From positions 1 to 64,000 of the forward strand of contig JARBJD010000090.1 in assembly GCA_033064195.1 (NCBI GenBank): DNA of 64,000 bases. Reading direction: 5' to 3'. The translations under genes and the position numbers were made by a program. Positions 1 through 10,315 of the stretch are shown piece by piece; the first letter of the stretch is position 1; each line of letters opens with the position of its first letter. The stretch comes from Blattamonas nauphoetae. Lineage: Eukaryota > Preaxostyla > Oxymonadida. The notes under the pieces are model-generated. The model did not search any database. It worked only from the letters and a program-made list of their open reading frames with translations, and had not been told where the DNA came from.

Positions 1-189
1 GAATTCCTGAAGATTCGTTGTTCAAGTACAGCAGCTGGTCAACCAAACCAAGCGATGAACGTGTATTCTCTTGGTGATTTTGCAAAATTCGTTTCAGGAT
101 TAGCGACTCATATGAATCGAGGAATATTAATTCCTTTTCTGAGCGACTTTTGGGATTATAACTTCTTTGCTGATCCAGTGGTTTACTGA
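1..189 (+). other. Partial reading frame at the left edge of the fossil element, unrecognised
   Basis: A reading frame enters from the left edge and stops at 189, giving about 62 residues with aromatic-rich C-terminal text. Base composition matches the virus-like genes to its right. I do not recognise it. From 190 to 501 I see no gene, only AT-rich fossil-element sequence. Confidence 0.35.
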
Positions 190-484
190 AAAATCATTTA
201 TGAAGATTGTAACTAAACGCTAGAATTCATATCCCAAATCCAAGAGCTGCTGGTTTTGATTTACTCAGGGAAATAATATCACTCCAGAAAGCCTTATTGC
301 TCCTGTGTATACAATACTCCATAGTGGTGAAAATATGGTGGCAGCATTCACGAACATGGAACCAGTAGACTATACAGGACCTCGAGTGTTGGATACACTT
401 CGAATGAACATAATTTGAGCGCTACACTCGGTCAAACCGACGTAATGTATTTCAGCAGTTGATCAAAACAAAATGAATATATCA

Positions 485-497
485 CTTTTTATTTTAC
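485..497 (+). promoter_or_regulatory. T-rich promoter-like motif of the fossil element
   Basis: CTTTTTATTTTAC just before the start at 502. It is the first of a series of very similar boxes placed 5-15 bases before the starts of the element's genes. Confidence 0.5.
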
Positions 498-501
498 TAA
501 A

Positions 502-1092
502 ATGCAGCCAATTCTCAGTTGTCAATTTACGAAACACACAAGTTCTTCTTCAGTACCAACATCAATCACCAACAACGTCATCATCGAAGATCGGAGCAAA
601 TCTGGCGTAGATAATAGAGGATCGAAAATGGAGATGGATCGTGTTTGCTCTGAACCTGTGGTAACTACTGAACGAGGTGTTTATGATCCTCCACTCGAGA
701 CCTATCCATCAGCGCCAATTCAAAGTCGAACAATCCCACTGAGGGAATACGAATCGAATATTACAGCTTTCAAAGATCAGTTGTTGCTAGTATACAAGAA
801 TGCATTCGCTTGTGAGAAGAAACTCTTGAATAATCTCATTGAACCGTCGAAGAAACTGATCACGAACCAGAGTGATTTATGTGCTCTCATCGCGACTCTC
901 ACTGGAATCAACGATGTGGTGATTGAACTGGATGATTTATCTGACAAGTGCTTATGCATGAATAAACTCCCGATCTTTCGAACCATTTTCAAGATTCTCG
1001 TTGGTGGAAAGGATATGAGTATTGCCTTTAATGAAGCTTACAATGCTATTCTCAATTATGGCATTTCTCTCACCAAAGCAATTCCGAGATAA
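502..1092 (+). CDS. Fossil-element protein, 196 aa, unrecognised
   Basis: A complete reading frame of 196 residues. The first 80 residues are polar and look disordered; the rest is predicted helical, with Leu/Ile-rich stretches and a Cys-x-Cys near residue 150. It sits directly upstream of the small MAPG protein and is preceded by the T-rich box, which places it in the structural module of the element. I do not recognise a family; a virion-associated or accessory role is a guess from position only. Confidence 0.55.
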   Translation: MQPILSCQFTKHTSSSSVPTSITNNVIIEDRSKSGVDNRGSKMEMDRVCSEPVVTTERGVYDPPLETYPSAPIQSRTIPLREYESNITAFKDQLLLVYKNAFACEKKLLNNLIEPSKKLITNQSDLCALIATLTGINDVVIELDDLSDKCLCMNKLPIFRTIFKILVGGKDMSIAFNEAYNAILNYGISLTKAIPR

Positions 1093-1108
1093 AATTAATA
1101 ATGAATTG

Positions 1109-1124
1109 TATTTTTATATTTTTA
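1109..1124 (+). promoter_or_regulatory. T-rich promoter-like motif of the fossil element
   Basis: TATTTTTATATTTTTA, six bases before the ATG at 1130; same pattern as the boxes near 1444, 1773, 3685 and 5394. Confidence 0.55.
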
Positions 1125-1129
1125 CATAA

Positions 1130-1438
1130 ATGGCACCAGGAAGTTTCAACAAACTCAAAAATATCGGAAAACAGTTCTTTCAATTCATCAAACCTCTAGC
1201 TCCAACATTGCTTCAAGTCGGTGGTGGATTGCTCTCTCAAACGAACAGTAAATTCGGTCAAACAGCTGGAGGAATACTGAATGGATTAGGAGGAATGATG
1301 GACACTTATCAACAAAACAAAGCAATGAATCGTGGATATGACCAGCAATATGGTCCAGAAGTCAACCAGAATCTCGGAAGGAGTGGTAGTCAGTCCCAAA
1401 AATCCAATGATACAATTTCGACAATAATAAAGTTGTAA
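1130..1438 (+). CDS. Small MAPG-starting protein, probable minor virion protein, 102 aa (fossil element)
   Basis: A 102-residue protein that starts MAPG, followed by a basic/hydrophobic stretch, then PLAPTLLQVGGG and a Gly/Asn-rich middle (GGILNGLGGMM), and a polar Gln/Asn/Ser tail. Small basic proteins with amphipathic, Gly-rich segments are common as minor capsid or core proteins of small DNA viruses; that is inference here. A second gene beginning MAPG follows at 1461, so the two look like duplicates. Position immediately before the capsid-like genes supports a virion role. Confidence 0.55.
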   Translation: MAPGSFNKLKNIGKQFFQFIKPLAPTLLQVGGGLLSQTNSKFGQTAGGILNGLGGMMDTYQQNKAMNRGYDQQYGPEVNQNLGRSGSQSQKSNDTISTIIKL

Positions 1439-1443
1439 TTCAA

Positions 1444-1457
1444 TATTTTTATTTTTC
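1444..1457 (+). promoter_or_regulatory. T-rich promoter-like motif of the fossil element
   Basis: TATTTTTATTTTTC, a few bases before the MAPG start at 1461. Confidence 0.55.
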
Positions 1458-1460
1458 ATA

Positions 1461-1750
1461 AATGGCACCAGGTTGGTTATCAAAATTAGCAGCAGTTGGC
1501 AAAATATACTCAGAGTTGGAGCTCCATTTCTGAATCTAATACCCTTTGTTGGACCATTGATTTCTAAGGTCGCACAGACAGGAGTTGAGATGATTCCAGA
1601 TGTGAAATCGGATCAGCAAATCCATGCAGAAAGATGGCACAATACGAGCAAGCGATCAATGAAGGAAACACTGCAGTAGCGAACAAGCTCAGAGGAGAAA
1701 TAATGAAATTAGAAGAAAGCTGAAACCGAAAGCGAAGCCAAAAGAAAAGT
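1461..1750 (+). pseudogene. Second MAPG-starting small protein gene, remnant (fossil element)
   Basis: Starts MAPG like its upstream neighbour and encodes a hydrophobic segment with PFLNLIPFVGPL, recalling the PLAPTLLQVGGG segment of the first protein. This suggests a tandem duplicate of a minor virion protein. It reads as a broken gene. The 3' limit is approximate. Confidence 0.4.
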
Positions 1751-1772
1751 AACTGTACATAAAACATTATTT

Positions 1773-1786
1773 GATTTTTATTTTTG
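1773..1786 (+). promoter_or_regulatory. T-rich promoter-like motif of the fossil element
   Basis: GATTTTTATTTTTG, five bases before the ATG at 1792. Confidence 0.55.
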
Positions 1787-1791
1787 AATAA

Positions 1792-3655
1792 ATGAACTCG
1801 CATATAACACATCTGACAAACAAAAGAACTGGAGCTACATCATTGACAGGAAATACAACTGGATCAATCAAGTACACTCGAGATGATATTGGTCAAATAC
1901 AACAACAACTAATGTCTGAACATCACATCACTTACCTTCTGAATGATGGTGCACATAGTACTTCTATTCAGGAATTGAAACCATCAGAGAATTCACGCTT
2001 CTACAAGGGACAGGAGATAATCATTCCATTGACTGGTAATCAGGACATTTGCCAAATCGATGATTCCTTTATCACATTCACAATGACAGCAACATTGAAG
2101 GTCAAAAATTGGGTTAAAACACCTGGTAAAATAGGATCGTATATGAACGAGAGGATATTCATATTTGTTGGACTCAAACATTCGGCATCAATCTTTCGTA
2201 GTCTTACAGTTCTTCACAACAATCAAAGAATAATTAGCACAACAACCAATGATGTATCTATGGAATCGCACATTTACAATATGATCAAACCGAAGAGTCA
2301 ATTGGAGAATCGTAAGCACTCACATACGCCATGGCAAAATGCTTGGAATCATGACGAATCAGTCGCTGGTGTTTATATTCCTTTATCAGATTTCACAACG
2401 ACGTCTGGAACAGGAGTGTTCAAAGACACTATTGATGTCCCAATTCGTGTGTCAATCAATCTGGAAGATCTTCTCATTTCTCTGGAATGACTATCCAAGA
2501 TGTCTCTTTGGTGATTTGAAATTGAGTGTGTACATGAATGAAGATGCTTTTGTTTGTTGTCCAGTGAATCCGGAAATCACTTTCAAAGAATACCATATCA
2601 TCAATCGTTAATGGATCCGCAACAGCACCAAAGATAAAGGAGTCAATTATCAATTGCATTCAACATCGTCCATATTTCTTGAACAATCTCGTAACTTCAT
2701 CCACAAAGAACTTCGTTCAAATTGGGCAATCATTTCTGCAACCAACTGTCTCTCAAGACATTGTTTATAATTCAGCTGGAACTGTCACAAAGAACCAGAA
2801 TTTGTGGATCAGTACATTTCTCTAAACATTATGGATTATCGCATTGATGATGTGTATTGCATGAGTGCTGGATACCAGATGAAAAATATCGCAAAAGAGA
2901 ATCTGAAGAAGATGTATCAGAATCGTCCTGGAACAATTCCAGCTGAGAAGATATCATTCTATCCATTTCAGAAGACACCTACACCATCAGGAATTGATTG
3001 TACTCAGCAAATGGTTCTCGTTAATGCCAAGGATATTATGCTCCTCTTCCGTCACTATGATAATGAAGTTACATGTTTTCACAATCCAATGCAGAAAAAT
3101 ATCCAAGTGAATCTACTCAACAAATACTATCCAGAACAACCGACTACAACTATTGGAGCTCGCTTCTATCAGTTCGCATTATCGACTCTCAACCTTGATT
3201 CTTATCTAACTGTTCCTGATGATTTGGAGCGATCATTGACGGATTCTCTCGTTGAAGATAAACTCACTGGTGACGGAACTTATCCTGGTGAAACGATGAC
3301 AAGAGTGCGACCGATTCATGACAATACTGACTTCCTTCTTTGCTTCTCAACACAACGAAGTGGATGTCCAACAAACTGTAATGATTCAATCAGTTCCAGA
3401 GGTCAGAATGTTCCAGTCACTTTGAGATCTCAACCGATATATCAAGGCAATATTGACACATACTACAATGTTTATGATCCTAGTGAAAAGGGTGGAAATA
3501 TGACAACATTTACGCATCCTCCAGCACCGATATTAGCAACAACTGCAACAACGTGGTGGGTCTTACGATACAGTAATGATGAACCAAGAGTTGAATACTA
3601 TCCAAATCACACATTGAAAGCACTACATAAAGATTTAGGGATTATACCGAATTGA
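1792..3655 (+). pseudogene. Capsid-like protein gene, copy A, broken (fossil element)
   Basis: Paralogue of the intact capsid-like gene at 3705-5381. Shared landmarks include a segment ending CLFGDLKLSV.. and FVCCPV (copy B: SIFGNLRLRF and LVYCPV), and a C-terminal PPAPILATTATTWWVL (copy B: PPPPILALHQASYWLF). Beta-strand-rich text and the pairing with copy B suggest a virion shell protein. It is broken. A capsid role is inferred; no single diagnostic motif is visible to the eye. Confidence 0.55.
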
Positions 3656-3684
3656 AAAAGTACAAAAGAAATTATTGTATATTG

Positions 3685-3699
3685 TATTTTTTATTTTTC
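3685..3699 (+). promoter_or_regulatory. T-rich promoter-like motif of the fossil element
   Basis: TATTTTTTATTTTTC, five bases before the ATG at 3705. Confidence 0.55.
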
Positions 3700-3704
3700 T
3701 ATAA

Positions 3705-5381
3705 ATGAGAAGTATCAGATCAAATCAATCCAAACCAACATCGACACTAATTGAGCAAATCGAAGTGCAATCGTATCTTCCTAAACAATGGGATTCAGAA
3801 CCTCATGTCTATTCAATTCAAGAAGTGCATCCAACGAATCCTCCTATGCCATGCAGAATTGGAGATGAGATTGAAGTTCCACTGTGCTATGATGGACATG
3901 ATGTGACCGAGTTTGCGAAGAGTCATTTGCGAATAGATCTCACTGTTACTGTTCCGTTTCATCAACCAACAATGCATTTTCAAGGAGGAGCTGAAGTCTA
4001 TGGAATGTTCTACGGATACAAATCATCATCAGATGCAATTCGAGACATGAGACTCGTCGACAGTCAAGGGAACATCATCGACAATTCACTTCAGAACAAT
4101 CATGTTCATGAATCATTTCTGTATCACACATTCAAGTCACATGAAGAGAAAAATAACATGAAGCATTGTTACAGTCTTTGGGAAAATGTTCAGAGAATGG
4201 ATCCAAGTGTATGCGGATTCTATCACACTCCAATTTGGGATCCTGACACTCCAACGATCACATTTACAATTCCATTGGTTATTCCATTTGTGAATCTCCT
4301 ACCATTAAGTACCTTTGATCAGTATCCGAATTCAATCTTTGGTAATCTGCGTTTGAGATTTCATTTGACAACAGATTCACTTGTGTATTGTCCTGTTCGA
4401 TTGTCCACTGTTATTAGAAAAAATCTCGAGAATAGTCGTGATCGCTATCCAGAAAAGGATTTGGCTGAAATGGTGAATCGTCCTCAGATGGATTTTATGC
4501 GTGAAGGAGAATACACGAATGTGACACAGGAATTTACGCAAATGGGAAATCCGATTCAACAATATGATCTTTATCGGGATGACCTTATTTCAGAGTATCG
4601 TACTGAATCAGTCGTTTCATCTGTTCTGAATTCATCAGTGGACAAAGTCTCAACAATTTGTTATGGATATCAAATCACAGATGCAACAAAACAATCACTC
4701 TTCAACACATATTCAAAGACTCTTTATGTTCTGAAAGCAGAAAGAATTGACACACAGTCGTTCCAATCAAAAGCGAATGCAATGGGAGTGAGGTCAAATA
4801 TCAGTATCAAACTCAACAATCTCATGAATCTGATGTGCTTATTCCCTGAACGACCAAATGAATGTACAGTCTTCAGAAATCCTCACTACGTTGGTTTATT
4901 CGAAATGCTTGGATCAAACTATCCCAATTTCCCGATGTCAACGATCTCACCGGAGTTCTATCAAATGATGATGGTAAATGGTGATTTCATTGGATGTTCT
5001 GCAACAGAAGAGTTTGAGAATTCAATTTGTATGCCACGAACGTTTGACTTCAGAGGAAAAGATTACAAGAGGAATAGAGCAACAACAGATGCAACTTCTT
5101 TCACATTCATGGTTCCAACTGATCGAAGTGAAATTGCTGGTGGAGAAGAAGGAATATCAACATCAGAGTCCGTCAATATTGTCTACAGAGGATCACCAAT
5201 CAAACAAGGTGAACTTGATCCATATTTCACATCAACACCAGAAGGACCTCCTCCACCAATTCTAGCATTACATCAAGCATCATACTGGCTATTTTGGATT
5301 GAGAATGGACGACCACGAGTGCGATATGTCATCGATCGTCGACTCCAAGAAGCTTATGAAGAAGTGAAGAGAGGTTATTAA
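3705..5381 (+). CDS. Capsid-like protein, copy B, 558 aa, intact frame (fossil element)
   Basis: A complete 558-residue frame, the longest in the element. Text is rich in beta-prone residues, prolines and aromatics, as in jelly-roll virion proteins; I see no enzymatic motif. It is clearly paralogous to the broken gene just upstream (FGNLRLRF / FGDLKLSV, LVYCPV / FVCCPV, and the C-terminal PPPPILAL / PPAPILAT block). Two related large structural genes side by side could be a duplicated major capsid protein or a major capsid plus penton pair. Family assignment is open: adenovirus/Polinton-type double jelly roll and parvo-like single jelly roll are both possible. Confidence 0.6.
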   Translation: MRSIRSNQSKPTSTLIEQIEVQSYLPKQWDSEPHVYSIQEVHPTNPPMPCRIGDEIEVPLCYDGHDVTEFAKSHLRIDLTVTVPFHQPTMHFQGGAEVYGMFYGYKSSSDAIRDMRLVDSQGNIIDNSLQNNHVHESFLYHTFKSHEEKNNMKHCYSLWENVQRMDPSVCGFYHTPIWDPDTPTITFTIPLVIPFVNLLPLSTFDQYPNSIFGNLRLRFHLTTDSLVYCPVRLSTVIRKNLENSRDRYPEKDLAEMVNRPQMDFMREGEYTNVTQEFTQMGNPIQQYDLYRDDLISEYRTESVVSSVLNSSVDKVSTICYGYQITDATKQSLFNTYSKTLYVLKAERIDTQSFQSKANAMGVRSNISIKLNNLMNLMCLFPERPNECTVFRNPHYVGLFEMLGSNYPNFPMSTISPEFYQMMMVNGDFIGCSATEEFENSICMPRTFDFRGKDYKRNRATTDATSFTFMVPTDRSEIAGGEEGISTSESVNIVYRGSPIKQGELDPYFTSTPEGPPPPILALHQASYWLFWIENGRPRVRYVIDRRLQEAYEEVKRGY

Positions 5382-5393
5382 GAATCAAATATG

Positions 5394-5407
5394 ATATTTT
5401 ATTTTTG
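5394..5407 (+). promoter_or_regulatory. T-rich promoter-like motif of the fossil element
   Basis: ATATTTTATTTTTG, thirteen bases before the ATG at 5420. A further related box, CTTTATTTTTG, lies near 5910 without a recognisable gene after it. Confidence 0.5.
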
Positions 5408-5419
5408 TAGAAAACAACG

Positions 5420-5830
5420 ATGGTGAAACGCTATTTCTCAATTCAGAATTCTAACTCTACTCAATTGCCTCCTGATTTTGTCAATTCCAGAAATCAAAAA
5501 TACATTCACTTCCTCGACTGTAAACTCATCCATGTGAAGGAAGAAATTGGCAGTACATCGACAGTCATTTCAAAAGATGTTCCTCAGCACATCACAATCC
5601 ATGGTGATTGGATCCAGACAGATGCATTCAATGACTCATTTGTTGCTTTCTGCAACGAACAGATTGCGAAGCGAAAGAAGTGGGAATTAACTACTCGACA
5701 ATCAATTGTGAAGATCTGGTTCAAAGACAGTTCTGGTGAGTCAATAGAGATGGAAACACAAGAGACAATCAATGGAAAAATAATCAAAGAGTATTATGAA
5801 TTTCTTGTTGATCTCATGTTGGAATACTAA
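5420..5830 (+). CDS. Small structural-like protein, 136 aa (fossil element)
   Basis: A complete 136-residue frame with alternating hydrophobic/polar, probably beta-rich text (for example SIVKIWFKDSSGES) and an acidic C-terminus. It is the last gene of the structural module and carries its own T-rich box. I do not recognise the family; a small virion or accessory protein is inferred from position. Confidence 0.5.
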   Translation: MVKRYFSIQNSNSTQLPPDFVNSRNQKYIHFLDCKLIHVKEEIGSTSTVISKDVPQHITIHGDWIQTDAFNDSFVAFCNEQIAKRKKWELTTRQSIVKIWFKDSSGESIEMETQETINGKIIKEYYEFLVDLMLEY

Positions 5831-5987
5831 TTCAAAAACGCAAATTCACAAGTGTCTCAGACATTAGTGATTATATACAATTCAACAAATAATCTCAGTC
5901 TCTTCTTTTTTCTTTATTTTTGATAAATCCAAGGATTATGAAGCTCAGTAATGACGTCGTAAATGGCGCTCTCTTTCATTAGTGTTT

Positions 5988-6103
5988 CTCCATTCCGATT
6001 AGGTGCCCCAGGTGCCCCAGGTCGATCGCCAAAAAAATTTCATTTGAGATTTCAAAAGTCCACGTACGATCATTTTTGGGCATTCTTTTTCCGAGACAAT
6101 TGA
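5988..6103. repeat. Left arm of about 116-bp inverted repeat
   Basis: Runs from CTCCATTCCGATTAGGTG to CCGAGACAATTGA and contains two tandem GGTGCCCCA units and TCCACGTACGATC. The reverse complement is found at 7432-7547 with only scattered differences. Confidence 0.85.
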
Positions 6104-6294
6104 ACGAGTTCATTAATGCCAAGCAGTAGTGTCTATTCATCAAGGCTATTGAGTCACCAAGTCAATATTCATGAAACAGAGTTGTTTGATAGTCAGAGTA
6201 GCTCAGAAATGCCATCTCATAAATGATTTATTACAATTTCACAACAACTTTCTTTAATTGACCTGGGTCATATCTCACTATTTGAGTCATCTTT

Positions 6295-6650
6295 AATGCC
6301 CTGTGACCCGAGTAAATCATTAAAAATTGTTCCATTAATATCAAATTCCAATTATTTTAGTGAAGAATGTAATAGATCATCCGTGAGCATAGTTCAATAG
6401 TGACCTCACACTGACGGATCTATACAATAATTCTTGATCATTTATTGCCCTGTGACCCAGGTAAATCATTAAAAATTGTTCCATTAAAGTCAAATTCCAA
6501 TTATATTTTATGAAGAATGTAATATATCATCAGTGAGCCAACATCAGAGCATATCTCATGAAAGACAAAGTCAATATTCCTCATCTCTAATGCCCTGTGA
6601 CCCAGGTAAATCATTAAAAATTGTTCCATCAAAGTCCAAAACCACAAAGA
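6295..6650. repeat. Three degenerate tandem repeats, period about 147 bp
   Basis: The unit TGCCCTGTGACCC is followed by GGTAAATCATTAAAAATTG or a near match at 6297, 6446 and 6591. Similarity continues for 90-100 bases in the first two copies and about 50 in the third. An inverted TGACCTGGGTCAT lies just before the first copy at 6258. Confidence 0.8.
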
Positions 6651-7276
6651 TTCTTCTCAATGTAAATTCTCGCCAACAGCTAGAAAATCATTAATGACAT
6701 CAAATAATGAAATATCATCGAAAATATCACTAACATTGAGGTTCTCAGCAACTTGGAAAAATCACTAATTTTGACCACAATTGTGCCTTAGATCACCCAT
6801 AACTCCTCACAGAGATGTCAGATTCCAATAATTCTTGCACCAATGAATTCAGAAGATCAATATTGACTATATCAGAACGAATGAAGACGATCTGGAACAC
6901 TTCACTTTTTTCGAACATTTCAGGTCCATAACCTTAGACCACAAAAATGAAAAAATTCTAATACCCAAGAAAAGAAGAAACAATCATTTATTTGTAATAT
7001 ACCATCAATGATAAACACTTATTTCCGGGAGACAGACGCGTTGGAGCAGTATTAAAGAATCGAAAAATTAAGCTTAATTCCAAAGTACTTTTCCAATTTT
7101 TTAATTTCTATATATAGGGAGCTCCAAAAATGTCAAAAACGATCATTGCCCAGAAAAACCTATAAACGTCAGTGATGCATGGGGGTAGTGTCTACATCCT
7201 CCAGGTGCATTCTGAAGGGTCCTGCTCACTCGTGGAGCTCTGGAGATAATGATCAAGGCATCAATGTTTTGAACTA

Positions 7277-7630
7277 ATGTCAATCGTCTCGGAGAATCAA
7301 TGCGGAAAAAAGATCGTACGTGGACTTTTCAAAAAAGAAATCCAAAAATTTTCTGACGATCGACCTGGGGCACCTGGGGCACTCAATAGCATCGGAGAAC
7401 AGCCACGACTTCCATTTGCTAGTGAGCACTTTCAATTGTCCCGAGAAAAGAAAGCCCAAAAATGATCGTACGTGGACTTTTGAAAACTCAAATGAAATTT
7501 TTTAGGCGATCGACCTGGGGCACCTGGGGCACCTAATCGGAGTGGAGAACAACAATCACTTCTCTGCGCTAATGAGATTTCTCAAATATTTCTAAAATGC
7601 GACCTGGGGCACCTGGGGCACTCAATAGCA
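7277..7630. repeat. Right arm of inverted repeat (7432-7547) and its direct repeats
   Basis: The arm 7432-7547 matches the reverse complement of 5988-6103. A related copy lies at about 7280-7400, sharing GATCGTACGTGGACTTTT and GATCGACCTGGGGCACC, and a shorter third copy at 7597-7630 keeps only CGACCTGGGGCACCTGGGGC. The block ends about 170 bp before the primase-helicase gene. Confidence 0.8.
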
Positions 7631-7796
7631 ATAATGAATATTCACTAATTCCTTGCACTAATGAGCTCTGTCAATTGTGTCAGATAATGACTCCATTTTG
7701 GACTACTGTCAATCGAGAACACAGAAAATTATGGGTCTCAGAAAAAATAAACGCAGAACTTTTTTATAAATCGAATTTTTTATCTCCTTAGAAAGA

Positions 7797-10315
7797 ATGG
7801 CATTACATATTTCAAGAATTGAATTCAAGAAAAATGATGACACTCTCAACGACGATTTCGATAATGATTTCGACGCAATGTTCAATAATCTTCCTGACGA
7901 AATTCATTCATTGTCTGATCGTTTGAGACCACACAAAGTCCCATTGTTCGACTATAAGCAATACAACGATGGTATATCATCTGAGAGTGCTGGTCATAAA
8001 CGAACAGGAACAGCAATAAACATTGCACATGTGACCAACCTAGCAGTCGTGGATATTGACATCTTGGATAAGGATGCTGATGAAGAAACCAAGAACCAAA
8101 TCCGAACATCTGTGTTAAATGTATTACCCAATGATGTCGGATTAGTAGTGACTGGATCAGGGGTCTTCATATATACTGCGATATGAATGGCTACAAACTG
8201 GAGAAAAACTCAATGGTGAAGGTGAAGAAAACTGACCAATACGATGTGGATTTATTCGCCTGTGTAGACTCATCTCTGCGCTGGATAGTGCAACCGAAAT
8301 CCAAAGTCCAAAAGGAAAGTGGAAGGCACTAATAAAATCCAATCATACAAGACCATTAATGACTTTGACGAACTCTTCATCCTATCATCATTGTCAGATG
8401 TATTATCTAGTCTGGGTATTTCTTTAAAGCCCACTCCAACAGAGAAGAAGCCATCAGTGAAGTCATCAGTGAACCAGACCAAAATTGAAAGTCCAATAGC
8501 TCCTTCTTTCGACGAGGATTCCATTCAACAGTACACTTTAGCCCAAGCCGATTTAATCAGAAATGGACTGAAAGGAATAGTGATTCACAACGATTCTGGA
8601 TCGAGATCAATTGAAGAGGAAGTCTCCTTGTTGCCACTATTTGCAGGCATTAATTCCCTGAGACACATCAATGGATTTACAGACGAGATGCTCGAACAAA
8701 CATACAAAGACATCTATGACAACAACACATTAACTGAAAATGCAGAGAAGAATTGGGAAGCACAGAGAATACGGTACGCTTCGAATGTTACCCATCCTGG
8801 AGTCCTCATTAAAATCATTAGAATCCACAATGAAAAGTACTACAATGATGAACTCCTTATTCCTCTCACTGACTACGATGTCTCTGATTTCTTTGACAGT
8901 CTTGAAGTTGATTCTCATGATGAACCAGTCAATGATAATCTCTCCAATGAACCCACTAATGAACAATCAATTACGATGGATTCATTCGATGAAAAGATCG
9001 ATCTACTGTCTCCATTTGACTTCTCTACAATAAGGAAAAGGCAACCAACAAAGAATACAAATCAGAGACAGAAGTGCTAAGAGATCTATTGAAAGTTCTT
9101 CGCTGTATTGAAGTCTCATTGTTATGCATTGTGAAAGAGTACAGTTCTCTTGATCTCTGCTATCGTGTCAATGTTCAGAAAGAAGGTAACGTCTTGAGAT
9201 TATTGAAATCAATCAAAGTGACCATCCCAAGCGAAGATCCAAAGAAGTGTAGAACGATCACGTGCCAATCAACATTCGAGAATAATCGCAATCTATTCAT
9301 GGTCAATGGCATTCGATTCATGAGCGATAATCCACAGATGTTCTCACTATTCCAAGGATACAAATATCCATTCGTTAGTGAACCAAACACTGATCTGATT
9401 CAACCATTCTTAGATTTCACCAAAGAGATAATTTCAGACAATAATGAAGAATTGTATAACTTCATTATCAACTGGATATCATTCGTGATTCAGAATCCTG
9501 GTCAGAAAACAGCGTCAGTCATTATCTTGAAGGGAATGCAAGGAATTGGCAAAAATGTCTGGACTAATGTGCTCTGTGAAATAATGCGAGGATACTCTGC
9601 TCCAAATATCACTGACATTCAGGAACTCTGCGGTACATTCAACACAGTAATTGAAGGCAAAATGCTGATCGTCTGTAATGAATTGAAGAACGCTGGTGAA
9701 GAAAGAATGTCGAACTTTGATGCCCTCAAATCAATAATTTCCGACACTAGCTTCAGAGCTAATGAAAAGGGAATCGCTCGTCGTGACGCTGAGAATGTTG
9801 CCAATCTGATCTTCTGCACAAACAACGCATATCCAGTCAAGATTGAAGTCGATGATAGACGCTATTGTGTCTGCAAAGTCTCGAATAAACGCAAGGATGA
9901 TTCCAGCTATTTCCTAAACCTCATCCGCTCCTTCACTCCTGATTTTTACTCGCACCTATTGACATACTTCAATCAGAGACCCATCACCGACTTCAACCCA
10001 AGGCAATTACCAAACACTAATGCTAGATGTATTCTCCAAGAAGTGTCTCGATCAGTAATAGGAGACTTCTGTCTACAGCACATCGATGAATTAGAACAAG
10101 GAATGCCATGTTCCTATGCCGCTGAACTAATGCCAGATCACTATAAGAAACTCAAGACATTCCAGATGGACCTCCATGAGCACTGCACTAGAAAAAAGGT
10201 CACCATAAATAAACAACGAATATGGTGCTATGTCATCGATCCCAAATATGCCGATCTACTTAAGAAATCCTCCATCAATGACCAAGACACTAATGACCTA
10301 GACACCAATGACTAA
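7797..10315 (+). pseudogene. Primase - superfamily 3 helicase gene, broken (fossil element)
   Basis: The 5' part carries a VVDIDI segment and a later VVTGSG segment, as in archaeo-eukaryotic primase/PrimPol catalytic domains. The 3' part carries an SF3 helicase Walker A (GMQGIGKN), a following Walker B-like MLIVCNELK and a motif C-like LIFCTNNAYP. Known: D5-type primase-helicases with this order replicate virophages, Polinton-like viruses and large DNA viruses. It is the only recognisable replication gene of the element and lies just past the repeat block. The gene is broken. The last codons already follow the ACACCAATGAC pattern that expands into the downstream minisatellite. Confidence 0.75.

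Larger units (their letters stand above)
5831..7796. repeat. Non-coding repeat block between structural and replication genes of the fossil element
   Basis: About 2 kb without a supported gene. It contains a long imperfect inverted repeat (arms about 5988-6103 and 7432-7547), direct repeats built on CTGGGGCACCTGGGGCAC, and three 145-149 bp spaced copies of a TGCCCTGTGACCC unit. Candidates for its role are replication origin, packaging signal, or the apposed termini of two element copies. Short open frames inside (7277-7791) follow the repeats and are not convincing genes. Confidence 0.75.

Noticed and set aside
6295-7630. Possible CRISPR-like array
   Set aside because: Repeats are few, long, degenerate and not separated by unique spacers of constant size; the setting is eukaryotic.
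7277-7791. Short open frames in the fossil element's repeat block
   Set aside because: They follow the CTGGGGCACC repeats (repeated PGAPGALNS text) and have no independent support.
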